DNA from: Magnolia sinica
Taxonomy: Eukaryota > Streptophyta > Magnoliopsida > Magnoliales > Magnoliaceae
Reading direction: 5' to 3'
NCBI RefSeq assembly: GCF_029962835.1
Contig: NC_080582.1
Location: forward strand, 77,806,177-77,870,176
DNA length: 64,000 bases
How positions within the stretch are numbered: position 1 is the stretch's first letter; each line of letters opens with the position of its first letter. The notes under the pieces are model-generated. The model searched no databases, was not told the origin of the DNA, and saw nothing but the letters and a program-made list of their open reading frames with translations. Positions 11,912 through 22,267 of this stretch are shown here, in pieces. The position numbers and the translations under genes are program-made.

Positions 11912-12234
11912 GAATCCTTCCGCAGGAACTTATGCGGAAGCATTTTTGCAGGAAATCAGCGTCCTGAGAAAACAAGTACTGATGCTCCTCGTGCTCCGAG
12001 TTGTACGAACGGTTCAAAGTAGATCAAAGTTATATGGGCCCCACAATCCACTGACAACACCATCATTACCTTGAAATACATGCCATCCACCCTAATCGCA
12101 TGCCATCCCTTCCAAACCACCCGGCCAAACACGCCCTTGAGTACTTGGTTGTACTTGGTTATTCATTACGCAATCCATCCGCTTTCCCGGGAGATCTTCG
12201 CTCGATAATCCCAGCGCGTGAGAACTTCGGAAAC

Positions 12235-12750
12235 GGATTGGCTTACTCCCCGTGCCACCGGCCGGTAGGTTCTATGTGGACCTACCATGATGTATGTGTT
12301 TCATCCCTACTGTTCATCCATTTTTATAGATCATTTCAGGGTGTAAAACCAAAAATGAGTTATATACCAATCTCAAATGACCACATTAAAGAAAACTATG
12401 TTTAGTGAATGCTGACCATTAAAAACTTTTTGGGGCTTATAAAAGTTTTGGATCAAGATTATCGTTATTTTCTCCCTTCATCTAGGTCTGTATGATCTAA
12501 TCAATATATTGGATGTCATAAAAACAGTACAGTGGGCCTTGGGAAGATTTTAGTGGTGGATATTCTATCACTATTGTTTTCCTGTGTTTGTGGTCCCCAT
12601 GAAATTTATATTCCTCTCATTTTTTATTTCAAGCCCTAAAATGATCTGTAAAAATGGATGAACAGCATGGATGAAACACATACATAATGGTGGGGCTCAC
12701 AGAGTACCGAACACCACTGACGGGGCTAGTGGCAGGGGAGTAGCCAATCC
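12235..12750. mobile_element. MITE-like element, GGCTACTCCCC-shell type
   Basis: The left outer end GGATTGGCTTACTCCCCGTG and right outer end GGCAGGGGAGTAGCCAATCC are inverted. Inside lie CATGATGTATGTGTTTCATC and its inverse. It belongs to the same subtype as 7472-7993 and 31252-31710. Confidence 0.8.
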
Positions 12751-12774
12751 GTTTCCGGAAACTTCCTCCTCCGT

Positions 12775-13306
12775 GGGCGCGGATTAGGTACTTCCCTGCC
12801 TGTTCCGAGCTCGGGACAGGCGGGGGCTAAGAGGGCCATCTTGTTGTTTTAATTTTGTCCCGTCCATCCATTTTACCGTATCATTTTAAATTATTAAGGC
12901 AAAAATGGAGAATATTAAAGGCCTAAATGGACCACAAGGTGGGGATTAGATTCCTATCATTAGAAAATTCTTGGGGACCACAGAAGTTTTGGATCAAGGT
13001 GATATTTGTTTTTTCAATTCACCCAGGTGTATATGACCGTATCAACAGGTTGGATGGCAAATAAAAAACATGGTGGACCCTAAGAAGGTTTCAACGGTGG
13101 GCATCCTTAGCACTGCTTCTTCCTATGGTGTGGTCTAATTGAGTGTTGGATCTGTTTTATTTCTTATTCAACACCGTAAAATGATATGGAAAAATGGATG
13201 AACGGCTTGGATAAAATTAAAACATCACGGTAGACCCTCAGTGGCCCTCAGAGCCTCTGCCTGTCCCGAGCTCGAAACAGGCGGGGGAAGTACGTAATCC
13301 GCGCCC
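12775..13306. mobile_element. MITE-like element, GAGCTCGGGACAGG-shell type
   Basis: The outer ends GGGCGCGGATTAGGTACTTC...CCTGTTCCGAGCTCGGGACA and CCTGTCCCGAGCTCGAAACA...AAGTACGTAATCCGCGCC are inverted. The core between them is the same family (CCGTCCATCCATTTTACC and its inverse). Confidence 0.8.
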
Positions 13307-13309
13307 CTC

Positions 13310-14043
13310 CGCTTCTTTCGTTCCGGAATTCGGACGCGGATTTCGTGCGAAAGGGAAGTTACTGCGCTGTAACCTAGGTGGGTCCCACCGTCATGTCTGT
13401 GAGACATCCACTCCGTTCATCTGTTTTGTGAGTGCGCTCATTTTAGGACATGTAGCCGAAACTGAGCCGAATCTACTACTCAATTGGGCCGAAAACATGA
13501 GGGGGCCGAAAACATGAGGATTGAACGTACACGATTCACATATTTGTGGGCCACAAAAGTTTTGAATCAGGATAATATTTTTGTTTTCAGCTCATCCCAG
13601 TAGGAATGGTATGGATGGAATGTAAATATTACTATAGATCCCAGGGAGGTTTCAATGGTAGGAATTTTCCTATCCACATTTTCCTTTAGTGCGGCCCACG
13701 CAAGTCTTGGATCCTGCTCACTTTTGGGCTCAATTCCTAAAATGATCTCATAAAACCGATGGACAGGGTGGATGTCTCACAAACATCACAGTGGCCCCAC
13801 CTAGGTTTACAGCGCATGAACTTTCCGGCAGATTTTCTGCAAAAGCCTTTCATACACACGGATGCTGGGTGGGGCTAACGTTAGGTTGGAGAGGAATCCA
13901 TACCGTCCATCCGTCTTTTGAGCATATTTTAGCACATGTGACCAAAAGCGAGGTGGATCCAAAATTCAAGAGGGTCACACGATAGGAAAAACCCTGCCTG
14001 ACGATAGGAACTACAAGAGATGGCTATAAAAACACTACCTGAC

Positions 14044-14106
<63 letters not shown>

Positions 14107-14420
14107 AACAAACAAACTATAATGATTTTATTTCTTATAACAAATGAAAAAACACAAGGCCGAGTCGCAACCGAGTCAGGGCTGAATCAGGGCGAGTTAC
14201 AATATAGTGAATTGGCGCGTACCTTTTCTCGCATTAGCAATCGCATATGAGCATGATTCTCCATTCGATTCAAGATTATTAGATTTGTTGGATTTGTAAC
14301 TTATTTAGGAGTTTGAATTTATGATTTGGAATCTTGTTATTTTGTTTTCACTATTATCACTTGTTGAAAATTCATATTGCTATTTTCTGTTTTTTAGGCT
14401 ATCCTTTGAGAGTATAAATT
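13310..14420 (+). promoter_or_regulatory. Promoter-like block, copy 1 (paralogue of 43.1-44.05 kb)
   Basis: This block aligns with the sequence upstream of F-box copy 2. It shares an embedded MITE-like element (13374-13800 against 43156-43575), the TATA segment CTATAAAAACACTACCTGAC (TATA at 14025), and downstream stretches such as TGAGCATGATTCTC and GGAATCTTGTTATTTTG. The 5' UTR exon and splice donor seen in copy 2 are not conserved. A GA repeat and unrelated sequence replace them. No F-box exon follows for about 14 kb, so whether this promoter is used is unknown. Confidence 0.6.
14045..14104. repeat. GA microsatellite
   Basis: About 29 GA repeats begin some 20 bases after the TATA-like box. 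They occupy the position of the GA-rich start of the 5' UTR in the 43.6-kb paralogue. Confidence 0.95.
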
Positions 14421-14768
14421 TGAGATGATCTTGACAATTTATGTAGAAATTGATGATTTTGATCCATGGTTAGAAGACTTGGCTACTGGACCTGACTTGT
14501 TCAGGCTTGAGTCGAGTTGGGACTGGACTGAGTTGAGGGTGACTTGAGATTTTCTGCAAAAGCCTTTCATACACACTAACATACTCCTACGTGCCGAATC
14601 CAGAGGTGTTACACACCAAGATTAGTCACACTTTTTGTTTCAGTCAATCACATCTCTCTCTCTCGCTCGCTCTCTTTTTCTCTGATGATGTTGCATGTTC
14701 AACGTAATTTCTTTCTATCTATGATCTCAAAAAATCAAGATAAACCATAGGGTTAAACAATTAATGAG
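14421..14768. other. Non-coding flank left of the CACTA-like element
   Basis: No gene is recognised. It contains a 29-base exact copy (14548-14576) of 13831-13859, and the 35-base segment 14686-14720 that is repeated at 20377-20411. Confidence 0.6.
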
Positions 14769-15079
14769 CACTACACCAAAATCATGGATCTGGAACGGCT
14801 AAGGATTTGGTTTTAAAACGGTTTTAAACCGTATATAATTTGCCACGGTTTTGAACCGTTTTCGAATTTCTAACTCCATTCAACTTTTTAATGGTTGAGG
14901 TTGCTGTTCGAACTGCTTTTTTGGTGTGTCCCACTAGGGTTTTGGATCTTCCTGATTTTTAAGATCCTGTTTAATTATTATATTTGAAAATATATGGACG
15001 GAGTAGATTTGATGAAGATCATCTCCGTGGACCCCAAATAACCCCAGGCGGCACTAAGAAATATCTCTGCCTAGGGTCA

Positions 15080-15389
15080 CAGCCCATTTGATCCTGGCGT
15101 TGTTTCCCAAATCCGATAAAACCCTAATCTCTCTCACTCTCCCCCTTTCGCGATAAAACCCTAATCTCGATCCCTCTCTCTCTGGCGATCTCCCTCTCCC
15201 TCTCGATCCCTCCCTCTCTCTCACGCGATCTCCCTCTCCCTCTCGATCCCTCCCTCTCTCTTGATCTACCTCACTCTCGATCTGCAATCCTTACTCCGCA
15301 TCCACCAACCGCTGAAACCCTGCCGCATCTCCGGTCATCAATAGCAATAGAACGTTTTTGAGCTCCTTCCTGTTGCCAATCTGAAGAGG
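15080..15389 (+). pseudogene. Gene leader (5' UTR) inside the CACTA-like element
   Basis: It holds two AAACCCTAATCTC telo-box motifs (near 15120 and 15155), then a CT-rich leader with repeated CGATCCCTCCCTCTCTCT, and a splice donor CTGAAGAG/GTAATG at 15390. Telo-boxes with CT-rich leaders are typical of ribosomal-protein and other highly expressed plant genes. There is no ATG on the plus strand within it, which fits a non-coding first exon. The host gene is not identified. Confidence 0.45.
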
Positions 15390-15839
15390 TAATGTTGCCT
15401 TTTGATTTTTGTGTTCATTTTGGTTTTGAATCTCTGTTTTGAATATCTGTTTGGATGATGAAATCAGCTGTAATAGAACCCTAGTCGAAGCTCTGTTTGC
15501 TGAGAGTATTATCTTGAAGTGTATTTTTTTCTTCTTTCATGCTGATTGGTACGGGAGTGGGTTGGGAGTTCAATAAAGTCAGTTTGGATCTTTAACCGTC
15601 TTTTTATCCAACTCGATTGGTAATGGTTTTTGGTTGGTTTGGTTTTAAATTATGAAATGTTATCTCCCTAGGGCCGGGCCTATAAAAATAATATTTTGCC
15701 TGGCATATTGACAGTTCTATGTCCGTATAAAATCCACTCTGTCCATGATGGTACTGATGTTCCACACAAGTGGCACGTTGGCAGGAAAGGGTACGATACA
15801 AGTTGTGGTACTTTGATTATAGGTGATCAGTTCTCTAAT

Positions 15840-16113
15840 AAGGGTCCGTTTGGATGCCTATAAGTTGGATTTCACCTATAACTGACTTACAACCTGTAAG
15901 TCACTTACATGTGGAAAGTTACATTTGAAAAACATGGCAAAGACCTGTGTTTTCACGTACTTGTAAGTAACTCACAGGTACAACGGTCGTCCCTCCCTCC
16001 AAGTGATTTATAGCTTACATCCAAACAGTCAGCATGTAAGTGACTTTCACCTGAAAGTGACTTTCTGGTGAAGGTCACAACTTTTTTAATTACAGGCATC
16101 TAAATGACCCCTA
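15840..16113. mobile_element. hAT-like MITE
   Basis: The ends GGGTCCGTTTGGATGCCTAT and ACAGGCATCTAAATGACCCC are inverted. The flanks TCTAATAA and CCTAATGA could be an 8-bp target duplication with two changes. Plant hAT MITEs often carry such GTTTGGATG ends. It lies inside the larger CACTA-like segment. Confidence 0.55.
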
Positions 16114-16330
16114 ATGATGCAATTGTGAAAATTCAACGGTTCCCATGCTTCACCGACAGAACTATATGAGAATCCTGATAGACAGCGCATGCAATTACCA
16201 AACATGCCTGCAAACCAGGACGATCAAAACCAGTAATCAATACCACATTGATGCTTTCTCAATATTAATAAATTTTATTTATTTATTTTTTTTTTTAGAG
16301 AACCCATTTCGAGTTCCAATGCTCGTTGCC

Positions 16331-17760
16331 TAAGATGTGGGTGAGAAGTTGTCTCATAAGGTTTGTGTTTCTTGGGATTGTTAGTCTTCTTTTGCTTGTG
16401 ATGTGATTTGTAGTTCCAATGTTGTTTTAAAATTCAACATCTAACATCCAAATCTCTAGCTTTAAAAGATAGGCTTGAATTTGAAATCCACCAACCAAAT
16501 CCTTGGAGTGAATGTAAGGCTAAGATTCCCCACCCCCAATATTAGGAAGTATGGCCAAAACTTGGTTAGTGGACTTCAATGCCAACAAGGTAGGCTTGAC
16601 ATTTGAAGCCGTAGAAAATGGACCTTTGCTTCCATGTTTCCTCAAATCACAAGAAAGCAAAGCTTCAGGAACGTCACAAACTTATCACACTTGCGATTCC
16701 ATGGGAAACAGGCAACTTCCTAATGTAGCCTTAGCTTCTTTTTCTATGTAATTTTGTTCATTCTTTACCCTAAGATCCTGTGTTTTTGTGAAAGCAAAGC
16801 AAAATGATTAGCTAATATGCCCTGATTTTGTTCATTCTATGATTGCTTTGCTCATTGTATAAGATGTGGGTGAGAAGTAGTCACATAAGGTTTGTGTTTC
16901 TTGGTATTGTTAGTCTTCTTTTGCTTATAATGTGCCTTGTAGTTCCAATGTTCATCCCATATCGAATCTAGAACCGTGGTGGTTCTCAGAATTTGTGCTA
17001 CTTTATGATGAATATATGATTAAAGCGTGGATCATACCAATCAAATTACTTATTTTCAGTTTGATTGGGAATGAAAACATTAGTGAAATGAAAACATCAA
17101 CGGCAATTAAAAAAAGGATCATCGTTTTAATTATTTTTTTTGGAAACGAATCATTGTTTTAAAATTCAACATCTAACATCCAAATGTCTAGCTTTAAAAG
17201 ATAGGTTTGAATTTGAAATCTACCAACCAAATCCGTAGAGTGAATTTGAGGCTAAAATTTTTCCCCTGCAATAATATGAAGTATTTCCAAGTTGTGGTTT
17301 GGGGACTTGAAGCCAACAGGATAAGGTTGGTATTTGAGACCACAGAAAATTGAACTCTGCTTCCATGTTTTCCCAGATCACAAGAAAGCAAAGCTTCAGG
17401 AACGTCGTGAACATATCACACCTGTGATTCCATGGAAAATGGCCAACTTCCTAATGTAACCTTAGCTTTTGTTCCTGCGTAATTCTTAACGTAGTCTTAG
17501 CTTTTGTTTCTGCATAATTTGTTCATTCTTTACCCTAAGATTATCTATTTTTATGAATGGATAGCAAAATGATGAGCTAGTATTCTCTGAACCTGATGTG
17601 GAAAGAAACATGTAATGGTCTTCAAAGTTAACTGATTGCTTTGCTCGTTACGTAAGATGTGGATGAGAAGTTGTCTCATAAGGTTAGTGTTTCTTGGAAT
17701 TGTTAAGTCTTCTTTTGCTTGTGATGTGCCTTGTAGTTCCTGTATTGTTTTTTGGAGTGC
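16331..17760. repeat. Three degenerate tandem copies of a gene-like segment
   Basis: A block starting TAAGATGTGGGTGAGAAG occurs at 16331, 16860 and 17653. Units 1 and 2 continue with AACATCTAACATCCAAAT and AAGAAAGCAAAGCTTCAGGA. Unit 2 carries an extra segment of about 207 bases (about 16951-17157). This looks like local duplication followed by an insertion in one copy. Confidence 0.7.
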
Positions 17761-17932
17761 ATTTTAGATTTTGTTTTCTGAACAGTTTCGTTCATTCTTT
17801 CCTCTACCCATAAAAGCAAGGGAAAAGATGAGCCATCTTCCTCTGAATTTGATATAGGAGCACATAAGATATGTTGCAAGGAACCATCACATGAGCAAAG
17901 CATTAAAATTCGTACTTGGGCAGACTGCTAAG

Positions 17933-18373
17933 GATTGGTAGTTTAATTTCAGCATCTACTAGAATTGGAGTTGTATCTTTTGCAATTTATGGTTGTTTCT
18001 CTGTTGCAGTTGTACTACACGTAATATTTGATAGTATTTAGCAGCCACTGGCATCAAGTATTGGTGCAGCTCTTGTGATAGTGTGGTAGCAGTCTGTAGT
18101 ACTGACTCCTCTGTTGCATCTTAAAAGTAGTCCATGGGGATCTATTTGTTCTGATTGGTAGTTTAATTTCAGCATCTACTAGAATTGGAGTTGTATCTTT
18201 TGCAATTTATGGTTGTTTCTCTGTTTGCAGTTGTACTACACGTAATATTTGATAGTATTTAGCAGCAACTGGCATCGAGTATTGGTGCAGCTCTTGTGAC
18301 AGTGTGGTAGCAGTCTGTAGTACTGACTCCTCTGTTGCATCTTAAAAGTAGTCCATGGGGATCTATTTGTTCT
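17933..18373. repeat. 220-bp tandem duplication
   Basis: 17933-18152 and 18153-18373 are almost identical. Differences include one extra T in CTCTGTTTGCAG and a few substitutions. The unit begins GATTGGTAGTTTAATTTCAG and contains a TCTCTGTTGCAG acceptor-like site. High identity points to a recent event. Confidence 0.9.
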
Positions 18374-18550
18374 GATGAGTGCAGGACTTGCATGTCATCT
18401 TAATGCTTGTTGAGCATTGCCTTTGTATTCTTATTGATGAAAGAGTTACCAAAGGTGCACTCGGTGTTTTTAGGATTTGGTTCGTGAGGGAGAAGAAGCA
18501 TCTTTTACATCATAATTATTGCTAAGTTAGTAATAAATATTCATGTACAG

Positions 18551-18648
18551 GTTTGAGGAGCAAGAGGCTCCTGTTTCCAGGCATGCCCTTGAATCATTTC
18601 TACCAAAGAGAGAAGTGGGCTCTCCAACTGAACTGTAGAAGTGCTACC
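18551..18648 (+). pseudogene. Exon-like segment in the CACTA-like element
   Basis: An acceptor TCATGTACAG and donor GCTACC/GTAAGCC bound 98 bases. One frame reads FEEQEAPVSRHALESFLPKR and then reaches a TAG 10 codons later. I do not recognise the protein. It may be a captured terminal exon. Confidence 0.35.
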
Positions 18649-19262
18649 GTAAGCCATGTTGTTTGATTTTTTAATGTCCTCAACTGTTTTTCAGTCTCAG
18701 AAATTAAGTATTTTTAATGCATGCCTCAGCTTCTGTTTCCAGGCTAGACTAGTGTACATGTTTTCTACTTCTGAAAAGGTGTTGTTTCATCTGCTGCACG
18801 TGGTGTACATATACGTCAATCCAGACCAGTCAAAACATGGCTCCATTGGTGGTGGTGAACGTCCTAAAATTCACTTATCTGATAATCAGAACCAACCAAT
18901 CGCTGGCCATCAAATGGGTTGTTAAAAGAAGAAAAGAAAGTTCATGAAAAACAAAAAGAAGAAAAAGTTCATATAAGGTAATGGTGTTAGATTTTAAATT
19001 CAAAATTTCTCCCCCTGGGCTGAATCTAGTACTTGGTTCATGGTTTTTTAGCATTTGTTGGTTTGATTATTCAATTGGGTTTCTCCATATTTATCGGTTT
19101 CTTGTCAATCTATGATTTGGTTGCATCTGTTTCTTTCTGATCCGAATTGGATTTTTTTTCCAAGTTAAATTGGGTTTTATTTGTTTGATCTTTGGATGAA
19201 TTGAAATGTGACTCTTAGATCTACTTCTTTTTTTCTTTCACTTCACATTTCATTCTTGCTAG

Positions 19263-19357
19263 AAAGAATTGACTATCACTCAGATGCACCATAGCCCATC
19301 CCAGTCGTCATTAGATGATCCTTCACCTGTTTCTGGATGGTCAAGAAAACTATACAG
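19263..19357 (+). pseudogene. Exon-like segment in the CACTA-like element
   Basis: The segment lies between TTCTTGCTAG and ATACAG/GTATGA. One open frame of 31 codons contains TITQMHHSPSQSSLDDPSPV. A further open segment after TTATATTCTTAG at 19993 reads KCLVLVGLGDDDQCIEGASH but is not in matching phase. Protein identity is unknown. Confidence 0.35.
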
Positions 19358-20376
19358 GTATGATCTAGAAAAAAAAGTCTATAGATCAAATGGTTAGAAA
19401 ATGCTAATTACTATAATTTCTTTCCATTCATCCAGAAAAAAAGTCTATAGATCAAAGTTTATTTGATTTTGCTTACAACAGAAAAGCCATTTTCAGAAGC
19501 TGAATTTTGTTCATTTAAATTTAGTTTGCCTGAAGTGAAAAACAAATCTCTGATTTCACGAACTTACTTATATCTTAAATGTCGTACCAATTTATCTATG
19601 AATTTCTACGTCTTATCTAAAATTGTACGTGTCTTAAATTCAAAACCAATTTAATTTACATACATCTTCAGTCAATCTGTTTTTTATTTTCCGTTGATTT
19701 TTTATTCAGTTGACCTATATGGTGAGTTTTCTTTCTTTCCTTTAACAAACCAACAACAATGTCTCAGGAAACATTTCAAGCTTACCATGCCTTATGTGCA
19801 TTTTGCATCATAATCCTATATGTCATATAAAGCAGGGTTAATTGGCCTGGGAACTGAGGGGTCCCAAATGCATGTTTGTATTTCTAGTCCTTTGTAACAT
19901 GCTCCCATTCTTCAATCTTGATCATTAGTGGGGAGACTTTTCTTTTTCACTCGATTACCAATTAACTTCAATTTCTATAGTTATATTCTTAGGTGGGAAG
20001 TGCCTTGTTCTTGTGGGTCTAGGAGATGATGATCAATGCATTGAGGGAGCTTCACACGCCATCTCCGCAAAGCTATAATTTAAAGTGCTAGCCTTTACTG
20101 TAGCTTATTTTGTAAATTTGATTTTGCAATGAAACATCTTCAAGCACATTATTTTCTTATGTTTTTCTTTGGATTAATCTCTATTTTGATGGAATGTAAT
20201 AAACTTTTGTTAATTTATTTCCCTTAATCTTAAATTTCATGTGTTTATCTAGGTTTAAAATTGTTCCTAAAATTCCGTCTTAAAATCTGAACGTTGGCAA
20301 CGTTAAGTTTTAAAACCGTTTTTAAAATTTCATTCTTAAAACGACCGTTGGCACCGTAAGGGTTTAAAACTGTTCC

Positions 20377-20411
20377 TGATGTTGCATGTTCAACGTAATT
20401 TCTTTCTATCT
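20377..20411 (+). repeat. 35-bp direct repeat at the broken CACTA right end
   Basis: This is an exact copy of 14686-14720 (TGATGTTGCATGTTCAACGT and 15 more bases). It sits where the right terminus of the element should be. It looks like repair-templated filler rather than a transposon target duplication, which is 3 bp in CACTA. Confidence 0.85.
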
Positions 20412-21106
20412 TTTTTTCTTTTTTAATCATGGATCGCCAATTATAGACATCAGAAGATGGACGAATATGAAAATATTTATGAGGCCCACTAGTGTTTGCT
20501 AGATGGCATTCCTATAATAATATTTATATGCAATAAGAAATTACGATATCTTAAGCAGTGCCCTTCACGTGAGTTACACTTCTTCCATCAGGTGCAGCCT
20601 CTAATGTTTACCATACATGCCTCAGCCCAGTCCAAAACCAAGGTGGGCTACACCATAAGGTGGAGTAATGTAAAATCGGGCTTGGGGTTTATGTTCCATT
20701 GACCTCAATGGTCATCAAGTACATCATTGCAAATTTAGAGTGATTTGAACGGTAAATGATGAGATTTTATCAAAAATATAATATACTTAAGAGTAAGATT
20801 TGAACCCAACCTGATGTATGTACATCTCCACACTAGGGTGGGCTGACTCACGCAGAATGGTCACCAGGTGGGTGCCACATTGGGACTTGTGAGATTCAGG
20901 ATAGCATGTAGGGATATCTCAATCGTTTGTCAGAAAGGGCATAGATAAAGGGATATTCTGGTGCTTCCCAAATAGCTTTGGAGCTTTTGGCACATTCACC
21001 GGTACTTGTAAAAATGGATGAATCGCATGTTTCTTATGGTTTTGTCCACTTGAGCTTTGGATATGATTCACTTTTGAATCATGTCCTAAAATTTTATATA
21101 TATAGG
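20412..21106. other. Intergenic stretch with MITE-derived fragments
   Basis: Pieces of the short inverted-repeat family are visible (AAGGTGGGCTACACCATAAGG; TGTCCACTTGAGCTTTGG near 21045). No gene is seen. Confidence 0.4.
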
Positions 21107-21380
21107 AAATGGTTCTAAGCAGTCGAGCTCATGGGAACTTCCCATGAGGTCGAGCTGTGTGAGCCCCACTGTGATGCGTGTCAACATCTACCCCATCAGT
21201 CAGATGTGCCCACCATTCCATGGTGGGCCATGGGCATAAAAATTAAGTCAATCCATGACTTCGGTGGGCCACACCACATACAACAATTGAGAGGGATAGT
21301 TCCGTATATGACTGGTTTTTGGGATATCCCATATATAATTTAAAGGGGACCCATCAAATGCATGGTATTGATGTTAGACA

Positions 21381-21841
21381 TGATGGAGATTTTCTCTGCA
21401 TTACTGGGTTCGATGAAATCGAACCAGTTTCGATATCATTGATAATTGCTGGATTTTTCACCGCTGGTCGCTGGACAGTTTTTTGGTCCTATCGATATCA
21501 TCGATGGACTTTAGATGATATCGAGGCTGTCATCGAGAGTGGTTCGATGACATCGATAATTGTTAGAATTTTTCACCTTTGGTCGTTGGACAGTTTTGGT
21601 CCTGTTTCGATATCATTGAAGGACCGTCGATGATATCGAAGGTTGTTATCGAGAGACCGTCGATATCATCGAAGAGTTACGCAAATGCGATTGCGAAAAC
21701 GTAAATTTTGCGGATTTTATTTCTTATTTGGATTCTACCTCTTTCTATTCTTATATAAAGGGGTGTATGCGGGATTGGGGTGTATTCCAGGGTTTTCTAA
21801 GGTTTCCTTGAACCTCTCCCTCATTGGATTTTATGATTTTT

Positions 21842-21902
<61 letters not shown>

Positions 21903-22267
21903 TGGAAGGGAGATTCTGCTCGTAGAGGTGATCTACTTCGCAATCTACGTCTCAACGCTTCTACGTCCTCGTGATCGATGAGATCCCTCTGTTTTCCATT
22001 ATTCTCTTATTTTTTATCTATTCTTGCATGAGTGAAGAAGGTTTGATTCAAGCGGTGTGTGCTTGTGATCGGTTGTAACGTTCTGCTTTATAGTGGATTG
22101 TTGATCTGGACGAGGTCTCGTGGTTTTTACCTCTTTGAGGGTTTTCCACGTAAAATTCTCTAGTGTCATGTGGTTTATGCTTTGATTTATTTCATTGCTT
22201 TATTATTCCATAATTCTGGTTTGTTTCAGGAGGTTAGATCCTAAGGTTTTGTGCAAGGCCCCTAACA
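21381..22267 (+). repeat. 5' LTR of the copia element
   Basis: It starts TGATGGAGATTTTCTC and ends GGCCCCTAACA, 887 bp. The first 105 or so bases and the last 420 or so match the 3' LTR. The block between, rich in CGATATCATCGA, does not. It contains a GA microsatellite at 21847-21898. Confidence 0.88.

Larger units (their letters stand above)
14769..20376. mobile_element. CACTA-like DNA transposon with gene-like cargo, right terminus missing
   Basis: The left end reads CACTACACCAAAATCATGG, preceded by GAG as the possible 3-bp target duplication. Subterminal repeats of the type AAAACGGTTTTAAACCGT follow at 14808-14870. Similar motifs (AGTTTTAAAACCGTTTTT, AAACGACCGTTGG) occur at 20262-20376. 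There the element stops without the expected inverted TGTAGTG end. No transposase (TNP2/TNPA) domain is recognised. The interior looks like a plant gene leader, introns and exon-like pieces, which would make it a non-autonomous gene-carrying (Pack-CACTA) element. The family call rests on the end motif and subterminal repeats. Confidence 0.55.

Noticed and set aside
13929-14250. Open frames of Ser-Leu or Arg-Glu repeats
   Set aside because: They are translations of the GA microsatellite.
15054-15287. Minus-strand Arg/Glu/Gly-rich open frame
   Set aside because: It is the complement of the CT-rich leader and has no domain.
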